Below, in pieces: positions 7,330 to 18,988 of a stretch of 64,000 nt of DNA (within the stretch, counting starts at the first letter, position 1; each line of letters opens with the position of its first letter). The position numbers were made by a program, and so were the translations under genes. The notes below the pieces were generated by a model. It made no database searches. It was given only the letters and a program-made list of their open reading frames with translations, and was not told the origin of the DNA. This stretch comes from Streptomyces sp. Je 1-369 (GTDB lineage: Bacteria > Actinomycetota > Actinomycetes > Streptomycetales > Streptomycetaceae), in assembly GCF_026810505.1 (NCBI RefSeq), contig NZ_CP101750.1:401448-465447 (forward strand), given 5' to 3'.

Positions 7330-9945
7330 GTGACCCTACAGATGTCGCCCGAACCGTTCGGCCGCCGCGAGGAGATCGCCGCCGTGGAGTCCCTGGTGGG
7401 ACGCGTACGGGCGGGCCACGGTGGTGTGCTCGTGCTGACCGCGCAGCCCGGTTTCGGGCGTACCGCGCTGGTGGAGTACGCGCGGGCGATCTGTGGCCCT
7501 GTCCCATCGGTGCGGCCGACCGTGCCGACTCGGCTCACGAACGAGGCCGGAGGGCCGCGGCTGGTCTGTGTCGACGACGTGCACCGCTGGGATCCCGCGT
7601 CCCGTGCCGCTCTCGCCAGGGACCTCCGCGGGGCGTCCACCTCGCCCCCCGTGGCCGTACTGCTGACGCTCGCGGAACACCGCGTCGGAGCGGACGAGTT
7701 CGCGGGACTTGCGACGCTGCGGCTGGGGCCGCTCGACGACGGCGCGGCCGCCGCGCTGCTCGACCGGCTCACCCGGGGCACCGGCGACCCGGTGGTCGGT
7801 GCCTGGCTGGTCCGCGAGGCCGCCGGGAACCCGCGACTGCTCACCGCGCTCGTCGCGGCCCTCACCCCCGGCCAGCTGACCGGCCGCACGCCGCTGCCCG
7901 ACCCCCTGCCGGGCGGCGAGGACCTCCTCGGCGACCACGCACTCCGCGTCGACGAGCTGCCCGGCCCCGCACGCGACCTGCTGCTGCTCGCCGCGGCGGC
8001 CGCGGAGCACGAGCCCGACGGCGCGGGCGCGGACCTCGCCCTGGTGCTGCGGGCAGGCGGCGACCCCGGGGGGCTCCCTCCCGCCGAAGCGGCCGCGATC
8101 GTGGTCAAGGCGGGCGGACGGCTCCACTTCACCGACCCCTTGCTGCGCCGGGCGGTGCTCCGGCGTGCCCCGCTGGCCCGTCGCAGAGCCGCCCACCTCC
8201 GCCTCGCCCGTGCCGGTCGCGACCGTCTCCCGCGCCTGATCCAGCTCGCCTGCGCGGCGGACGACCACAACGCGCGGCTCGCCGCGTCTCTCGCCGCCGC
8301 GGCCGCCGCGCACCGACCGCACGCCGAGCGCTCCACGGCCCTGGCCCGCGCCGCGGCGCTCACCGCCGACACGGAGTCGCGTACGGACCTGCTCGCCGAG
8401 GCGGCGGAAGCGGCCCGCCTCGCCGGGGATCCCGTACGGGCCCGCGCGCTGCTGGCGCGAGCAGGCGCCGTCCCCGCGCACGGTGGCGTCCACCGGGTAC
8501 GCGGACTGCTCGCCCTCGCCGACGGCCCGGCCGACGACGCCAGGGAGTCCCTGCTCACCGCGGCGGCGCTGCTACCGCCCGCACGGGCCCGCCGCGCGCT
8601 CATCGGTGCGGCGGAGGCGGCGTGGGCGATGGGCGACGCGGCCGCGTACCGGGAGGCGATGACGCGCTTACCGGTCTGCGACGACGACCCGACGCTGGAG
8701 GCGTACCGCACAGGAATGTGCGCGGTCCTAGCGGGCCGCACGGCAGAAGGACACGCTCTGCTGCGCCGCTGCTTGGGCGTGCTGCGGGGGGCGGGCGCCC
8801 TTGGTGCTGCCACTCGGACACGAGAGGCCTACGGGGCAGGCTTGCCCGGGGGGTTGTTGCGGGCCGGGGCCGCCGCTCTTGTGGTCGGGGAGGTTGAGAC
8901 CGCCTGCGAGGCCGGGGTACGGGCGCTCGCGGTCGTGCGCGCCTACGGACCCGAGGTTCTGTTGCCACGCGCGCTGGAGCACCTGGCCTACGGCGAGCTG
9001 CGCGCGGGACGCCACACCAGCGCCCGCGCACACGCCCTCGAAGGACTCAGGACCGCGCACCGGATCGGGCAGCCCAACGTCGCCGTGTCGCTGCACGCCG
9101 TCCTCGCGCTCGCCGCGTCCGTGGAAGGGGACGCCGAAGCCTGCGCCTCGCACGCGGCGGCCACGGCGGCGGGCGCAGGGCCGCACGGTCTCACGCAGGC
9201 CGCCACCCTCGCCGTCTGGGCCGTCGCCCGTACGGAACTCGCCGCGGGACGTCCCGCCGACGCGGCGGCGCGGCTCGGCCCGCTGGTCGCTCCCGGGCCG
9301 CGACGCGGTCACTTCGCCGTGCGCATGCTGGCCGTCCCCTGCTTCGTGGAGGCGGCCGTCCAGGTGGGGCGCGTCGCGGAGGCCCGGCGCGCCACCGCGG
9401 AGTTCACCCACTGGTCCGAGACGACCGCGGACGGGCTCACAACGGCTCAACTCGCCCGCTGCCGCGCCCTGTTGGCACCTGCCCAGCTGGCAGCGGCAGC
9501 CTATGAAAGCGCGGTCGCACACCACGACCGCCTGCCGGGCGAGTTCGAACGCGGCCGTACGCAACTCCTGTACGGGCAGTGGCTGCGACGCCGTCGCCGT
9601 ACCCGCGAGGCGCGCGGGCCGCTGCGCGACGCGCTGGTCTCCTTCGAGCGGTGCGGGGCCCGCGCCTGGGCGGACCGCAGCCGTGCCGAACTGCGTGCCG
9701 CGGGCGAGGCGGTCGCGGGAGAGCCGAGCCCGGGGCCGCTGGCCACGCTGACCCCGCAGCAGCAGCGCATCGCCCGCCATGTCGCGGAGGGCGCCACCAA
9801 CCGGGAGGTCGCGGTGCGCCTCTCGGTGAGCCACCGCACGGTCGACCATCACCTGCGCAACGTGTTCGCCGCGCTGGGCGTACGGTCCCGCGTCGAGCTG
9901 TCGCGGCTGCTCGCCGGAGAAGGCGGCGTCGTCCCCGTCGGATGA
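7330..9945 (+). CDS. LAL-type LuxR family transcriptional regulator
   Basis: An 871-residue regulator of the large ATP-binding LuxR (LAL/MalT-like) group. The N-terminal NTPase has FGRREEIAAVE, a P-loop QPGFGRTAL in which the usual Lys is Arg44, and a Walker B-like RLVCVDDVHRWD. A long alpha-helical TPR-like middle follows. The last 65 residues are a LuxR helix-turn-helix (LTPQQQRIARHVAEG, NREVAVRLSVSHRTVDHHLRNVFAALGV). Such proteins activate transcription on ligand binding. The start is GTG with TAACGT (7317-7322) 7 nt upstream, again suggesting a leaderless transcript. The P-loop substitution questions its ATPase activity. The target is unknown; neighbours are the cutinase and gyrB. Confidence 0.9.
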   Translation: MTLQMSPEPFGRREEIAAVESLVGRVRAGHGGVLVLTAQPGFGRTALVEYARAICGPVPSVRPTVPTRLTNEAGGPRLVCVDDVHRWDPASRAALARDLRGASTSPPVAVLLTLAEHRVGADEFAGLATLRLGPLDDGAAAALLDRLTRGTGDPVVGAWLVREAAGNPRLLTALVAALTPGQLTGRTPLPDPLPGGEDLLGDHALRVDELPGPARDLLLLAAAAAEHEPDGAGADLALVLRAGGDPGGLPPAEAAAIVVKAGGRLHFTDPLLRRAVLRRAPLARRRAAHLRLARAGRDRLPRLIQLACAADDHNARLAASLAAAAAAHRPHAERSTALARAAALTADTESRTDLLAEAAEAARLAGDPVRARALLARAGAVPAHGGVHRVRGLLALADGPADDARESLLTAAALLPPARARRALIGAAEAAWAMGDAAAYREAMTRLPVCDDDPTLEAYRTGMCAVLAGRTAEGHALLRRCLGVLRGAGALGAATRTREAYGAGLPGGLLRAGAAALVVGEVETACEAGVRALAVVRAYGPEVLLPRALEHLAYGELRAGRHTSARAHALEGLRTAHRIGQPNVAVSLHAVLALAASVEGDAEACASHAAATAAGAGPHGLTQAATLAVWAVARTELAAGRPADAAARLGPLVAPGPRRGHFAVRMLAVPCFVEAAVQVGRVAEARRATAEFTHWSETTADGLTTAQLARCRALLAPAQLAAAAYESAVAHHDRLPGEFERGRTQLLYGQWLRRRRRTREARGPLRDALVSFERCGARAWADRSRAELRAAGEAVAGEPSPGPLATLTPQQQRIARHVAEGATNREVAVRLSVSHRTVDHHLRNVFAALGVRSRVELSRLLAGEGGVVPVG

Positions 9946-12309
<2,364 letters not shown>

Positions 12310-12421
12310 CCCCGGCACCGCGTATGGCCGAAAATCGCTCAACTCCCCTACGACGAGCAACCCCGTCACATGTCGCCCGGTCCCCCACCCTCGACGAACC
12401 CGTCGACCGAAGGGACAGCGC

Positions 12422-13636
12422 ATGTCAGCACGGACCTCTCTGGCAGGAATGGCCGCGTTGGCTGCCGTGGCGGCGGTGACGGCGGGGGCTCTCGTGGCAC
12501 CCGCCGTGGCGGCCCCGGCCCCCGCGCCTCCGCATCCGCACGGCGCGGCCGGCGGCCGGCACGCGCCGACCCAGCGGGCCATGGACGCCGCCGTCGAGGA
12601 CGGCGTCCCCGGAGTGACGGGCCAGGCGAAGGACGCGTACGGCACCTGGAACGGCACCTCGGGCGTCGGCGACCTCACGACCGGGAGACCGCGCGGCCCG
12701 CGGGACCACTACCGCATCGGCAGCGTCACCAAGACCTTCGTGGCGACGGTCCTCCTGCAACTCGCCGGAGAGGGAAAGCTCGACCTGGACGACACCGTGG
12801 ACGACTGGCTTCCCGGCCTCGTGCGGGGCAACGGCCACGACGGGAAACACATCACCGTCCGCCAGCTCCTCAACCACACCAGCGGCATCTACGACTACTA
12901 CGCGGACGACGACTTCGCGGCCTCCTTCCGCCTGCGCGACGGCTTCTTCGAGCACCGCTACGACACGTGGCGCCCGGAGCAGCTGGTGGCGGTCGCCATG
13001 CGGCACGAGCCGACCTCCGCCACGCCGGGCAAGACCTGGCACTACTCCGACACGAACTACATCGTCGCCGGAATGATCCTGGAAAAGGTCACCGGGCACG
13101 CGTACGCCGACGAGGTCCGCACGCGCATCATCGAGCCGCTCGGACTGCGCGGGACCACGATCCCGCGTACCGGCGCGGGCATGCCGCGGCCCAGCAGCCG
13201 CGCGTACTCGAAGCTCTCCGACGACAGCACGGGACCGTCGTACGACGTCACGGAGTTCAACCCGTCCGCCGCCTGGACCAGCGGCGGCATGATCTCCGAC
13301 TCGGCGGACCTGAACCGCTTCCACGCGGCCCTGCTGGGCGGAAGGCTGCTGCCCGAGCGGCAACTCGCCGAGATGACGACGACCGTCCCCATGAGTGCGG
13401 AGCATCCGGAGGCCGCTCGCTACGGACTCGGCATCGCCGTACGCAAACTGAGCTGCGGTCAGGAGGTCTGGGGCCACCACGGCGGCATCCTCGGCTCCAC
13501 CACCGAGTCGGTGGCGACCACGGACGGTCGCCACGCGCTCTCCTTCAACTTCAACGCCGACTGGACCGGCGACAGCGACGCGGTGATCGAGGCCGAGTTC
13601 TGCGGGTCCCGGAAGGGAGCGGGCCGCCACCGATAA
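12422..13636 (+). CDS. Secreted serine hydrolase, class C beta-lactamase / DD-peptidase family
   Basis: A 404-residue precursor with a signal peptide (about residues 1-33). The beta-lactamase-fold motifs are present: SVTK (GSVTKTFVATVLLQL) with nucleophile Ser and general base Lys, YSDTNY (YxN), and HHGG (KTG-equivalent HxG). Members act as D-aminopeptidases, D-Ala-D-Ala carboxypeptidases or esterases outside the cell. The HxG third motif is typical of esterase/peptidase members rather than true beta-lactamases. AAGGGAC precedes the ATG. It lies 112 nt downstream of gyrB on the same strand. A related enzyme is encoded at 54528-55886. Confidence 0.9.
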   Translation: MSARTSLAGMAALAAVAAVTAGALVAPAVAAPAPAPPHPHGAAGGRHAPTQRAMDAAVEDGVPGVTGQAKDAYGTWNGTSGVGDLTTGRPRGPRDHYRIGSVTKTFVATVLLQLAGEGKLDLDDTVDDWLPGLVRGNGHDGKHITVRQLLNHTSGIYDYYADDDFAASFRLRDGFFEHRYDTWRPEQLVAVAMRHEPTSATPGKTWHYSDTNYIVAGMILEKVTGHAYADEVRTRIIEPLGLRGTTIPRTGAGMPRPSSRAYSKLSDDSTGPSYDVTEFNPSAAWTSGGMISDSADLNRFHAALLGGRLLPERQLAEMTTTVPMSAEHPEAARYGLGIAVRKLSCGQEVWGHHGGILGSTTESVATTDGRHALSFNFNADWTGDSDAVIEAEFCGSRKGAGRHR

Positions 13637-13718
13637 CGCGGGTCCCTGGAACCCCGCACGCCCCGCGCGGCGTCTTGGATGCAGTCACCACGGAACCGCG
13701 CGGAGGTCTGATCCCAGC

Positions 13719-14777
13719 ATGGCGCACGACGGAAACCAGCCGACCGACCCGGCGGCCGCCGACATCGACGGCCGCCCCGCCGAGCAGACGGCTCGCGGGA
13801 ACCTCGGTGAGACGCTCGGCGCCGTCAGACATCAGCCGCGCGGCGTGTACAGCTTCACTCTCCGCGTCTCCGCCCTGACCGCCGTGCTCGGCTGCACCGT
13901 CCTGGCCGGCGGGTTCGCGGCGGCGTGGGACACCTTCGCGGGGGTCAGAGCGTACGCGGACCGCAACATCGCCAACGAGGACTCCTACGTGGCCTACGCC
14001 GAGGACGCCATGCCCGAGTTGGCGAAGGTCGCTTTCGTCATGATTCCCGCGTTGCTGGTGCTCGCCCTCCTCGTCCTCACGGTCCTGCACGCCGCCTACG
14101 CCGTCGGCGCCGCGCAGACCGCGCACGACGACGGACCGCTTTCCGCCCACGAGGTGTGGCGCCGCGCCCGTCGGCGTCTGCCCGCCGCGCTCGCCGTCAA
14201 CGCGCTGACCGGGCTCGCGGTGGGCGCGGCGGTGTGGGCGGCACTGATGCTGTGGGCGTACGTCGAGAGCGGCGGGGTTCCCGGTGTGGAGCCCACGCCC
14301 ATCGGCGAGACCGCGACCCCGCAGTACACGCTGGTGGGGTGGGTGCTGCCGATCGCCGTGGGGTGCCTCGGCCCACTGCTGTACTCCCGGCTGGCGTTGG
14401 CCACGGCCGAGACGGTGCTGGCGCACCGCTCCCCGTTCGCGGCGCTGTGCCGCTCCTGGGTACTGACCCGCCGCGCGCGCCTGCGCACCCTCGGCGTGGG
14501 AGCGGCGGTCACCGCGGCCGCGGTCCTCTTCGTCCGGCTGGCCCAGTACGCGGCCGCGCCCCTCGTCCACTGCGCCGGACTCGGCATGCTGTGGCTCAGC
14601 GACGACAACGTGTGGATCACGGGGGTGCTCGTCAAGGTTCTGCCCACGGTCGTGGCCCTGCTCCTGCTGCCTCCGGTCATCATGCCGGTGGTGTGCGCGG
14701 CGTTCGCCCGGCTCCGCGAGGACGTGGCAGGCCGGTGCTCACGTCCGGCTGAGCGCGGTCTCCCGCTCGACGCGTGA
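13719..14777 (+). CDS. Polytopic membrane protein of unknown function
   Basis: A 352-residue integral membrane protein with a hydrophilic N-terminus of about 45 residues and roughly six hydrophobic helices (about 50-68, 108-130, 163-185, 205-228, 258-280, 305-328). No catalytic motif is visible. The general look is that of YIP1 / glycerophosphoryl-diester-phosphodiesterase membrane-domain-like proteins of actinobacteria, but this is weak. GGAGG sits well before the ATG. The last 39 bases overlap the 3' end of the convergent sigma factor gene, so both coding ends are constrained. Confidence 0.75.
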   Translation: MAHDGNQPTDPAAADIDGRPAEQTARGNLGETLGAVRHQPRGVYSFTLRVSALTAVLGCTVLAGGFAAAWDTFAGVRAYADRNIANEDSYVAYAEDAMPELAKVAFVMIPALLVLALLVLTVLHAAYAVGAAQTAHDDGPLSAHEVWRRARRRLPAALAVNALTGLAVGAAVWAALMLWAYVESGGVPGVEPTPIGETATPQYTLVGWVLPIAVGCLGPLLYSRLALATAETVLAHRSPFAALCRSWVLTRRARLRTLGVGAAVTAAAVLFVRLAQYAAAPLVHCAGLGMLWLSDDNVWITGVLVKVLPTVVALLLLPPVIMPVVCAAFARLREDVAGRCSRPAERGLPLDA

Positions 14778-15689
14778 CAGCTTCGCCGGATTGCGTACGG
14801 AGTACAGCCCGGTGATGAGGCCGTCCTCGGTACGGAGCGCCACGACACCGTCGATCCCGCCGTCGCGCCGCAGCAGGAATCCGGGCCAGCCGTTGACCTG
14901 GACCGGTTCGGCGGTGATGCCGGTGTGGAACCTGACGAGCCCGGTGGCCAGCAGCCGAGCGACCTTGTCGGAGCCCACCACCGGGTGCAGCGTGGCCCGT
15001 TGGGCGCCGCCGCCGTCACCCAGGTAGACGACGTCCGGTGCGAGTATGTCGACCAGCCCTTGCAGATCGCCGGAGTCGATCGCCCGCTGGAAGGCGCGGA
15101 GCGCGGCCCGGCCGTCCGCCTGCGACACGAGACCGCGCGACCGGCGCGCGGCGACGTGCGCCCGCGCCCGGTGGGCGGTCTGACGGACCGCGGCCAGGCT
15201 CTTGTCGACGGCTTCGGCGATCTCCTCGTACTCCAACTGGAACACCTCGCGCAGCAGGAACACGGCACGCTCGGTCGGGGTGAGCGTCTCCATCACCAGC
15301 AGCATCGCCATCGACACGCTGTCGGCCAGCTCGACGTCCTCGGCCACGTCGGGCGCGGTGAGCAGGGGTTCGGGAAGCCAGGGCCCGATGTAGGACTCCC
15401 TGCGGCGGCCGAGCGTGCGCAGCCGGTCGAGTGCCTGCCGGGTGACGATCCGGACCAGATAGGCGCGCCGGTCGCGCACCGCGTCGAGATCGACGCCCGC
15501 CCAGCGCAGCCAGCTCTCCTGCAGTACGTCCTCGGCGTCGGCGGCCGAGCCGAGCATTTCGTAGGCCACGGTGAACAGCAGGTTCCGGTGGGCGACGAAC
15601 GCCTCGGTGGCCGGGTCGAGATGCCGCGGGCGCCCGCCACCCGTGCCCCCCGTTCCCCTCGTGCCGCTCTCCGCACCGTGCTCACTCAT
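14739..15689 (-). CDS. sigJ: ECF41 family RNA polymerase sigma factor (SigJ-like) with SnoaL-like C-terminal domain
   Basis: A 316-residue sigma factor. Region 2 (FVAHRNLLFTVAYEMLGSAADAEDVLQESWLRW), the ECF41-typical WLPEPLL linker, and region 4 (LTPTERAVFLLREVFQLEYEEIAEAV) are followed by a SnoaL/NTF2-like extension with the family motifs DGGG and NPAKL. In ECF41 proteins this extension modulates activity in place of a separate anti-sigma factor. ATG 15689 has GAGGGAG 6 nt upstream; a longer start 48 nt upstream lacks one. A candidate ECF41 promoter (15733-15759) precedes it, implying autoregulation. It is divergent from the DHA2 exporter gene. A paralogue lies at 17509-18360. Confidence 0.93.
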   Translation of the reverse strand: MSEHGAESGTRGTGGTGGGRPRHLDPATEAFVAHRNLLFTVAYEMLGSAADAEDVLQESWLRWAGVDLDAVRDRRAYLVRIVTRQALDRLRTLGRRRESYIGPWLPEPLLTAPDVAEDVELADSVSMAMLLVMETLTPTERAVFLLREVFQLEYEEIAEAVDKSLAAVRQTAHRARAHVAARRSRGLVSQADGRAALRAFQRAIDSGDLQGLVDILAPDVVYLGDGGGAQRATLHPVVGSDKVARLLATGLVRFHTGITAEPVQVNGWPGFLLRRDGGIDGVVALRTEDGLITGLYSVRNPAKLSRVERETALSRT

Positions 15690-15732
15690 GGTCGGCTCCC
15701 TCCTGTGCCTCTCGACTGCCTTACCCGCACAA

Positions 15733-15759
15733 GACACCGGTGCCCGCCGTTCTGTGACA
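15733..15759 (-). promoter_or_regulatory. Candidate ECF41 promoter of the first sigJ-like gene
   Basis: On the minus strand TGTCACA (15753-15759), a 16-nt spacer and TGTC (15733-15736) lie 44 nt upstream of the ATG. The published ECF41 consensus is TGTCACA with CGTC about 16 nt downstream. The same arrangement, including the block CCGGTGTCTT, recurs upstream of the CMD-family gene at 18989-19015. Confidence 0.6.
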
Positions 15760-15777
15760 TCCCCCGGCGATGACCCA

Positions 15778-15805
15778 CGTCACACACGCGTTCTGTCATG
15801 GCGTC
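15778..15805 (+). promoter_or_regulatory. Candidate ECF41 promoter of the DHA2 exporter
   Basis: CGTCACA (15778-15784), 17-nt spacer, CGTC (15802-15805), 82 nt upstream of the exporter ATG. It matches the ECF41 consensus except for the first base and one extra spacer base. It sits back to back with the sigma factor's own promoter, so both directions could respond to the same factor. Confidence 0.5.
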
Positions 15806-15887
15806 GGGGGTGGCGGCGTCTTGTGGGCGTCAGGACGCCGCGCGGACGATCCGCGCGGCGCGCACCACCACGAGTGAGGACGAAGTC

Positions 15888-17402
15888 ATGGCAACCACGA
15901 AGCCGCAGGATCCCGCGGCTGATCCGCGCCGGTGGGCCGCGCTGTTCTTCATAGGGTTGGCCCAGCTCATGATTGTTCTGGACGGCACGGTCGTGAACAT
16001 CGCGCTGCCGTCGCTCCAGCAGGACCTGGGGATCTCGGACGGTGACCGGCAGTGGGTCATCACCGGGTACACCCTGGCGTTCGGCAGTCTGCTGCTGCTC
16101 GGCGGCCGGATCGCCGACTACACGGGGCGCAAGCGGGCGTTCCTCATCGGACTGCTCGGATTCGCCGCCGCGTCGGCGCTCGGCGGGGCGGCCGGAAACT
16201 TCGAGATGCTGCTGGTCGCCCGTGCCCTGCAAGGCGGGTTCGCCGCACTGCTGGGGCCGTCGGCACTGTCGCTGCTGACCGTGACGTTCACGCATCCCAA
16301 GGAGCGTGCGAAGGCGTTCGGGATCTGGGGCGCGATCACCGCGATGGCCGGTGCGCTCGGGCTGCTGGCGGGCGGGGCGCTGACCGAGTACCTGAACTGG
16401 CGCTGGTGCCTGTACATCAGCGTCCCGATCGCGTTGGTCGCGGCGGTGGGCGGGTACGGCGTGCTGGCCGAGTCGCGGCGCCGGGAACGCGCCCGGTTCG
16501 ACGTCCTCGGCGTACTGCTGGTGACGAGCGGGCTCGTCGCGATCGTCTACGGCACGAGTCGGGCCGAGGCCGACGGCTGGGGTTCGGCGACGGTCGTCGG
16601 TCTGCTGAGTGCCGGCGCGGTGCTGCTCGCCGCGTTCGCCGTCGTCGAGAACCGGGTGCCGCAGCCGTTGCTGCCGATGCGTCTGGTCACCGACCGCACC
16701 CGGGGCGGCGCCTACTTGGGCGCGGGGCTGGCCATCCTCGGCATGTTCGGGGCGTTCCTCTTCATGACGTACTACTTGCAGGGCATCAAGGGGTACTCGC
16801 CGATCAGGACCGGCGTGGCGTTCCTGCCGATGACTGTGGCAGTCCTGCTCTCGGCAGGCGGGCTCGCGACCCGGCTCCTGCCCAAGGTCGCACCGCGGAT
16901 GCTGATCGTGCCGGGCATGCTCCTCGCGGCCTCCGGCATGCTGTGGTTCCTCACGATCGACACGGGCACCTCGTACGCGGAAGGTGTGCTCGTCGCCGGA
17001 CTCATGCTCGGCTTCGGGGCGGGCATGATCATGCCGGTGGCCTTCAACTACGCCACGCACGGCGTCGACCCGGGTGACGCGGGAGTCGCCTCGGCCAGCG
17101 TGAACACCGCACAGCAGGTGGGCAGTTCGATCGGCACAGCGCTCTTGAACACGATCGCGACGAGCGCGACGGCGGACTACCTGACGTCACACGTCTCGCG
17201 GGGCGGGCACGATCCGGCGCTCGCGCGGAAGGCGGTGCTCGAAGGGTTCGAGACGGCGAGCACGTGGGCCGCGGGGATCATCCTGGGCGGCGCGCTGGTC
17301 GTCGCCGTCCTGATGAACACCCCGCGGCCGGAGGGCGCGGCTGCCGACCGAGGGGTCGACGGTGCGGAGCCGGGTGCGGTGCCGGAGCCGGCTCGGCCCT
17401 GA
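15888..17402 (+). CDS. DHA2 family MFS drug exporter (EmrB/QacA type, 14 TM)
   Basis: A 504-residue transporter with about 14 hydrophobic helices. The DHA2 signatures are clear: LDGTVVNIALPSLQQDLG in TM1, QWVITGYTLAFGSLLLLGGRIADYTGRKRAF across TM2-3, and LGPSALSLLTVTF in TM4. It would extrude hydrophobic drugs or metabolites using the proton gradient. GTGAGGA precedes ATG 15888. It is divergent from one ECF41 sigma gene and convergent with the other, and has its own ECF41-like promoter, so export is probably part of that stress response. Confidence 0.94.
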   Translation: MATTKPQDPAADPRRWAALFFIGLAQLMIVLDGTVVNIALPSLQQDLGISDGDRQWVITGYTLAFGSLLLLGGRIADYTGRKRAFLIGLLGFAAASALGGAAGNFEMLLVARALQGGFAALLGPSALSLLTVTFTHPKERAKAFGIWGAITAMAGALGLLAGGALTEYLNWRWCLYISVPIALVAAVGGYGVLAESRRRERARFDVLGVLLVTSGLVAIVYGTSRAEADGWGSATVVGLLSAGAVLLAAFAVVENRVPQPLLPMRLVTDRTRGGAYLGAGLAILGMFGAFLFMTYYLQGIKGYSPIRTGVAFLPMTVAVLLSAGGLATRLLPKVAPRMLIVPGMLLAASGMLWFLTIDTGTSYAEGVLVAGLMLGFGAGMIMPVAFNYATHGVDPGDAGVASASVNTAQQVGSSIGTALLNTIATSATADYLTSHVSRGGHDPALARKAVLEGFETASTWAAGIILGGALVVAVLMNTPRPEGAAADRGVDGAEPGAVPEPARP

Positions 17403-17508
17403 CCCTCTCGCCGGTGCCGCCGCCCTCGTCCGTCCCCTGGACGTGGGCGGCGGCACCCGCTCGGCTGACGGGCCTCTCTCCGGTCCCGTCGAGCGGATCC
17501 GACGGGCC

Positions 17509-18360
17509 CTACCTCGCCAGCTCCGCCGGCTCGTCCAGGCGCGTCAGCTTGTGCGGGTTGGCCACCGCGTGGATGCGGGTGACCCGGCCGTCCTCCACCA
17601 CGAGGCTCACCGCGGCCGGCCTGCCGTCGACCTCGACGCGGCCGGCGGGCGCGCCGTTGAGCCACACGGTCGAGACCGTCCGGCCCGGCTGGGCGAGCAG
17701 CGCCGCCACCAGTTCCGCCCCGTGCACGGGTGCCGCGGCGGCCGCCACCACTCCGCCGCCGTCGGCGATCAGGACCACGTCCGGCGCCAGGACCTCCATC
17801 AGGTCCTGTACCTGCCCGGTCCGCAGTGCCGCCAGGAACCGGTCCACGACCGTCTGCTGCTCCGACCGGCTCACCTGCATCCGGGGCCGCCGCGCCGCCA
17901 CGTGCTCGCGTGCGCGCCGGGCGATCTGCCGCACCGCGGCCGCGGACTTGCCGACGGCCTCGGCGATGTCGTCGTACGGCGTCTCGAAGACCTCGCGGAG
18001 CACGAACACGGCCCGCTCGGTCGGCCCGAGCGTCTCGAGCACCGTGAGCAGCGCGATCGAGACGCTCTCCGCGAGCTCGACGTCCTCGGCGACGTCGGGG
18101 CTGGTCAGGAGCGGTTCCGGCAGCCACTCGCCGACGTAGTCGACGCGGCTGCGTGCCAGCGTACGCAGCCGGTTGAGGGACTGCCGCGTGACGATCCGCA
18201 CCAGGTACGCCCGCGGATCGCGCACCTGCGCGCGGTCGACGGCGGCCCACCGCAGCCAGGACTCCTGGAGCACGTCCTCCGCGTCCGCCGCCGACCCGAG
18301 CATCTCGTAGGCGACGGTGAACAGGAGGCTGCGGTGGACGACGTACGGGTCCTCGGTCAT
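17509..18360 (-). CDS. sigJ: Second ECF41 family sigma factor with SnoaL-like C-terminal domain
   Basis: A 283-residue paralogue of the factor at 14739. It shares LLFTVAYEMLGSAADAEDVLQESWLRWAAVD, WLPEPLLTSPDVAEDVELAESVS and the C-terminal DGGG and NPHKL motifs that define ECF41. It starts at ATG 18360, sharing the ATGA overlap with the stop of the upstream CMD-family gene, so the two are translationally coupled. The sigma/CMD pairing is the classic ECF41 arrangement. The C-terminal domain is needed for activity control in characterised members. Ligand or stress signal is unknown. Confidence 0.93.
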   Translation of the reverse strand: MTEDPYVVHRSLLFTVAYEMLGSAADAEDVLQESWLRWAAVDRAQVRDPRAYLVRIVTRQSLNRLRTLARSRVDYVGEWLPEPLLTSPDVAEDVELAESVSIALLTVLETLGPTERAVFVLREVFETPYDDIAEAVGKSAAAVRQIARRAREHVAARRPRMQVSRSEQQTVVDRFLAALRTGQVQDLMEVLAPDVVLIADGGGVVAAAAAPVHGAELVAALLAQPGRTVSTVWLNGAPAGRVEVDGRPAAVSLVVEDGRVTRIHAVANPHKLTRLDEPAELAR

Positions 18361-18935
18361 GCCGTGGGCGCCGGAGCGGACGTCTCGGGACGCCGGGCCA
18401 GCGGAATCTCGCAGGCGTCGGAGAAACCCTGAGAGGAGACGCCGTTGGCCACGTTGACCCTGGTCGCGAAGTTCACGTAGCCGATCACCGTGGTCAACTC
18501 CACCATCGCGGCGGGACCGAGCCGGTCAAGCAGGCTCGCGTACTGTTCGTCGGTGACGGTCATGGGTGTGCTGGTCATGGCCTCTGCATACTCCATGACG
18601 TCCCGCTCCAACGGCGTGAAGACGTCCGAGGCCCGCCAACGCGGCACCTGGCTCGCCTTGGTGAGGTCCAACTTCTCGTTCTGCGCGAGGAAGTAGCCGA
18701 CGTCGAGGCACCAGCTGCAACCGACCTGAGCGGCGACGGCCATGTGCGCGAACGACTTCAGACTCGTGTCCGCCGCACCCCACGCGCCCACCTTGCCGCC
18801 GAACTCCAGGCTGTCCTGGGCGACCTGCGGACTGTGCCACACCACCTCGACGTTCTCGGGAACGGTACCGAACTGCTCGATCATGCCGGTCCTCAACTCG
18901 ACGGGAAGCTCCGCCTTCGGAAGTCGCAGCGTCAC
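18357..18935 (-). CDS. Carboxymuconolactone decarboxylase (AhpD-like) family protein, ECF41 target
   Basis: A 192-residue CMD-domain protein with the redox pair Cys73-x-x-Cys76 in VGCSWCLDVGYF, as in the peroxidase-partner AhpD. Proteins of this family are the usual ECF41 targets and are thought to act in oxidative or electrophile defence; the exact reaction is not established. A good TGTCACA-N16-TGTC promoter lies 54 nt upstream of the ATG, and AAGGAGA serves as ribosome binding site. Its stop codon overlaps the start of the sigma factor gene (ATGA), forming a two-gene autoregulated operon. Confidence 0.9.
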   Translation of the reverse strand: MTLRLPKAELPVELRTGMIEQFGTVPENVEVVWHSPQVAQDSLEFGGKVGAWGAADTSLKSFAHMAVAAQVGCSWCLDVGYFLAQNEKLDLTKASQVPRWRASDVFTPLERDVMEYAEAMTSTPMTVTDEQYASLLDRLGPAAMVELTTVIGYVNFATRVNVANGVSSQGFSDACEIPLARRPETSAPAPTA

Positions 18936-18988
18936 GGTGATCTCCTTGTATGTGTCTCACGTGGCCCTGTTGGGCCGTTCGACATGAA

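Noticed and set aside
12422..13636. True beta-lactamase giving antibiotic resistance
   Set aside because: The third motif is HxG rather than KTG, and the overall pattern is that of secreted D-peptidases/esterases; the same applies to 54528-55886.
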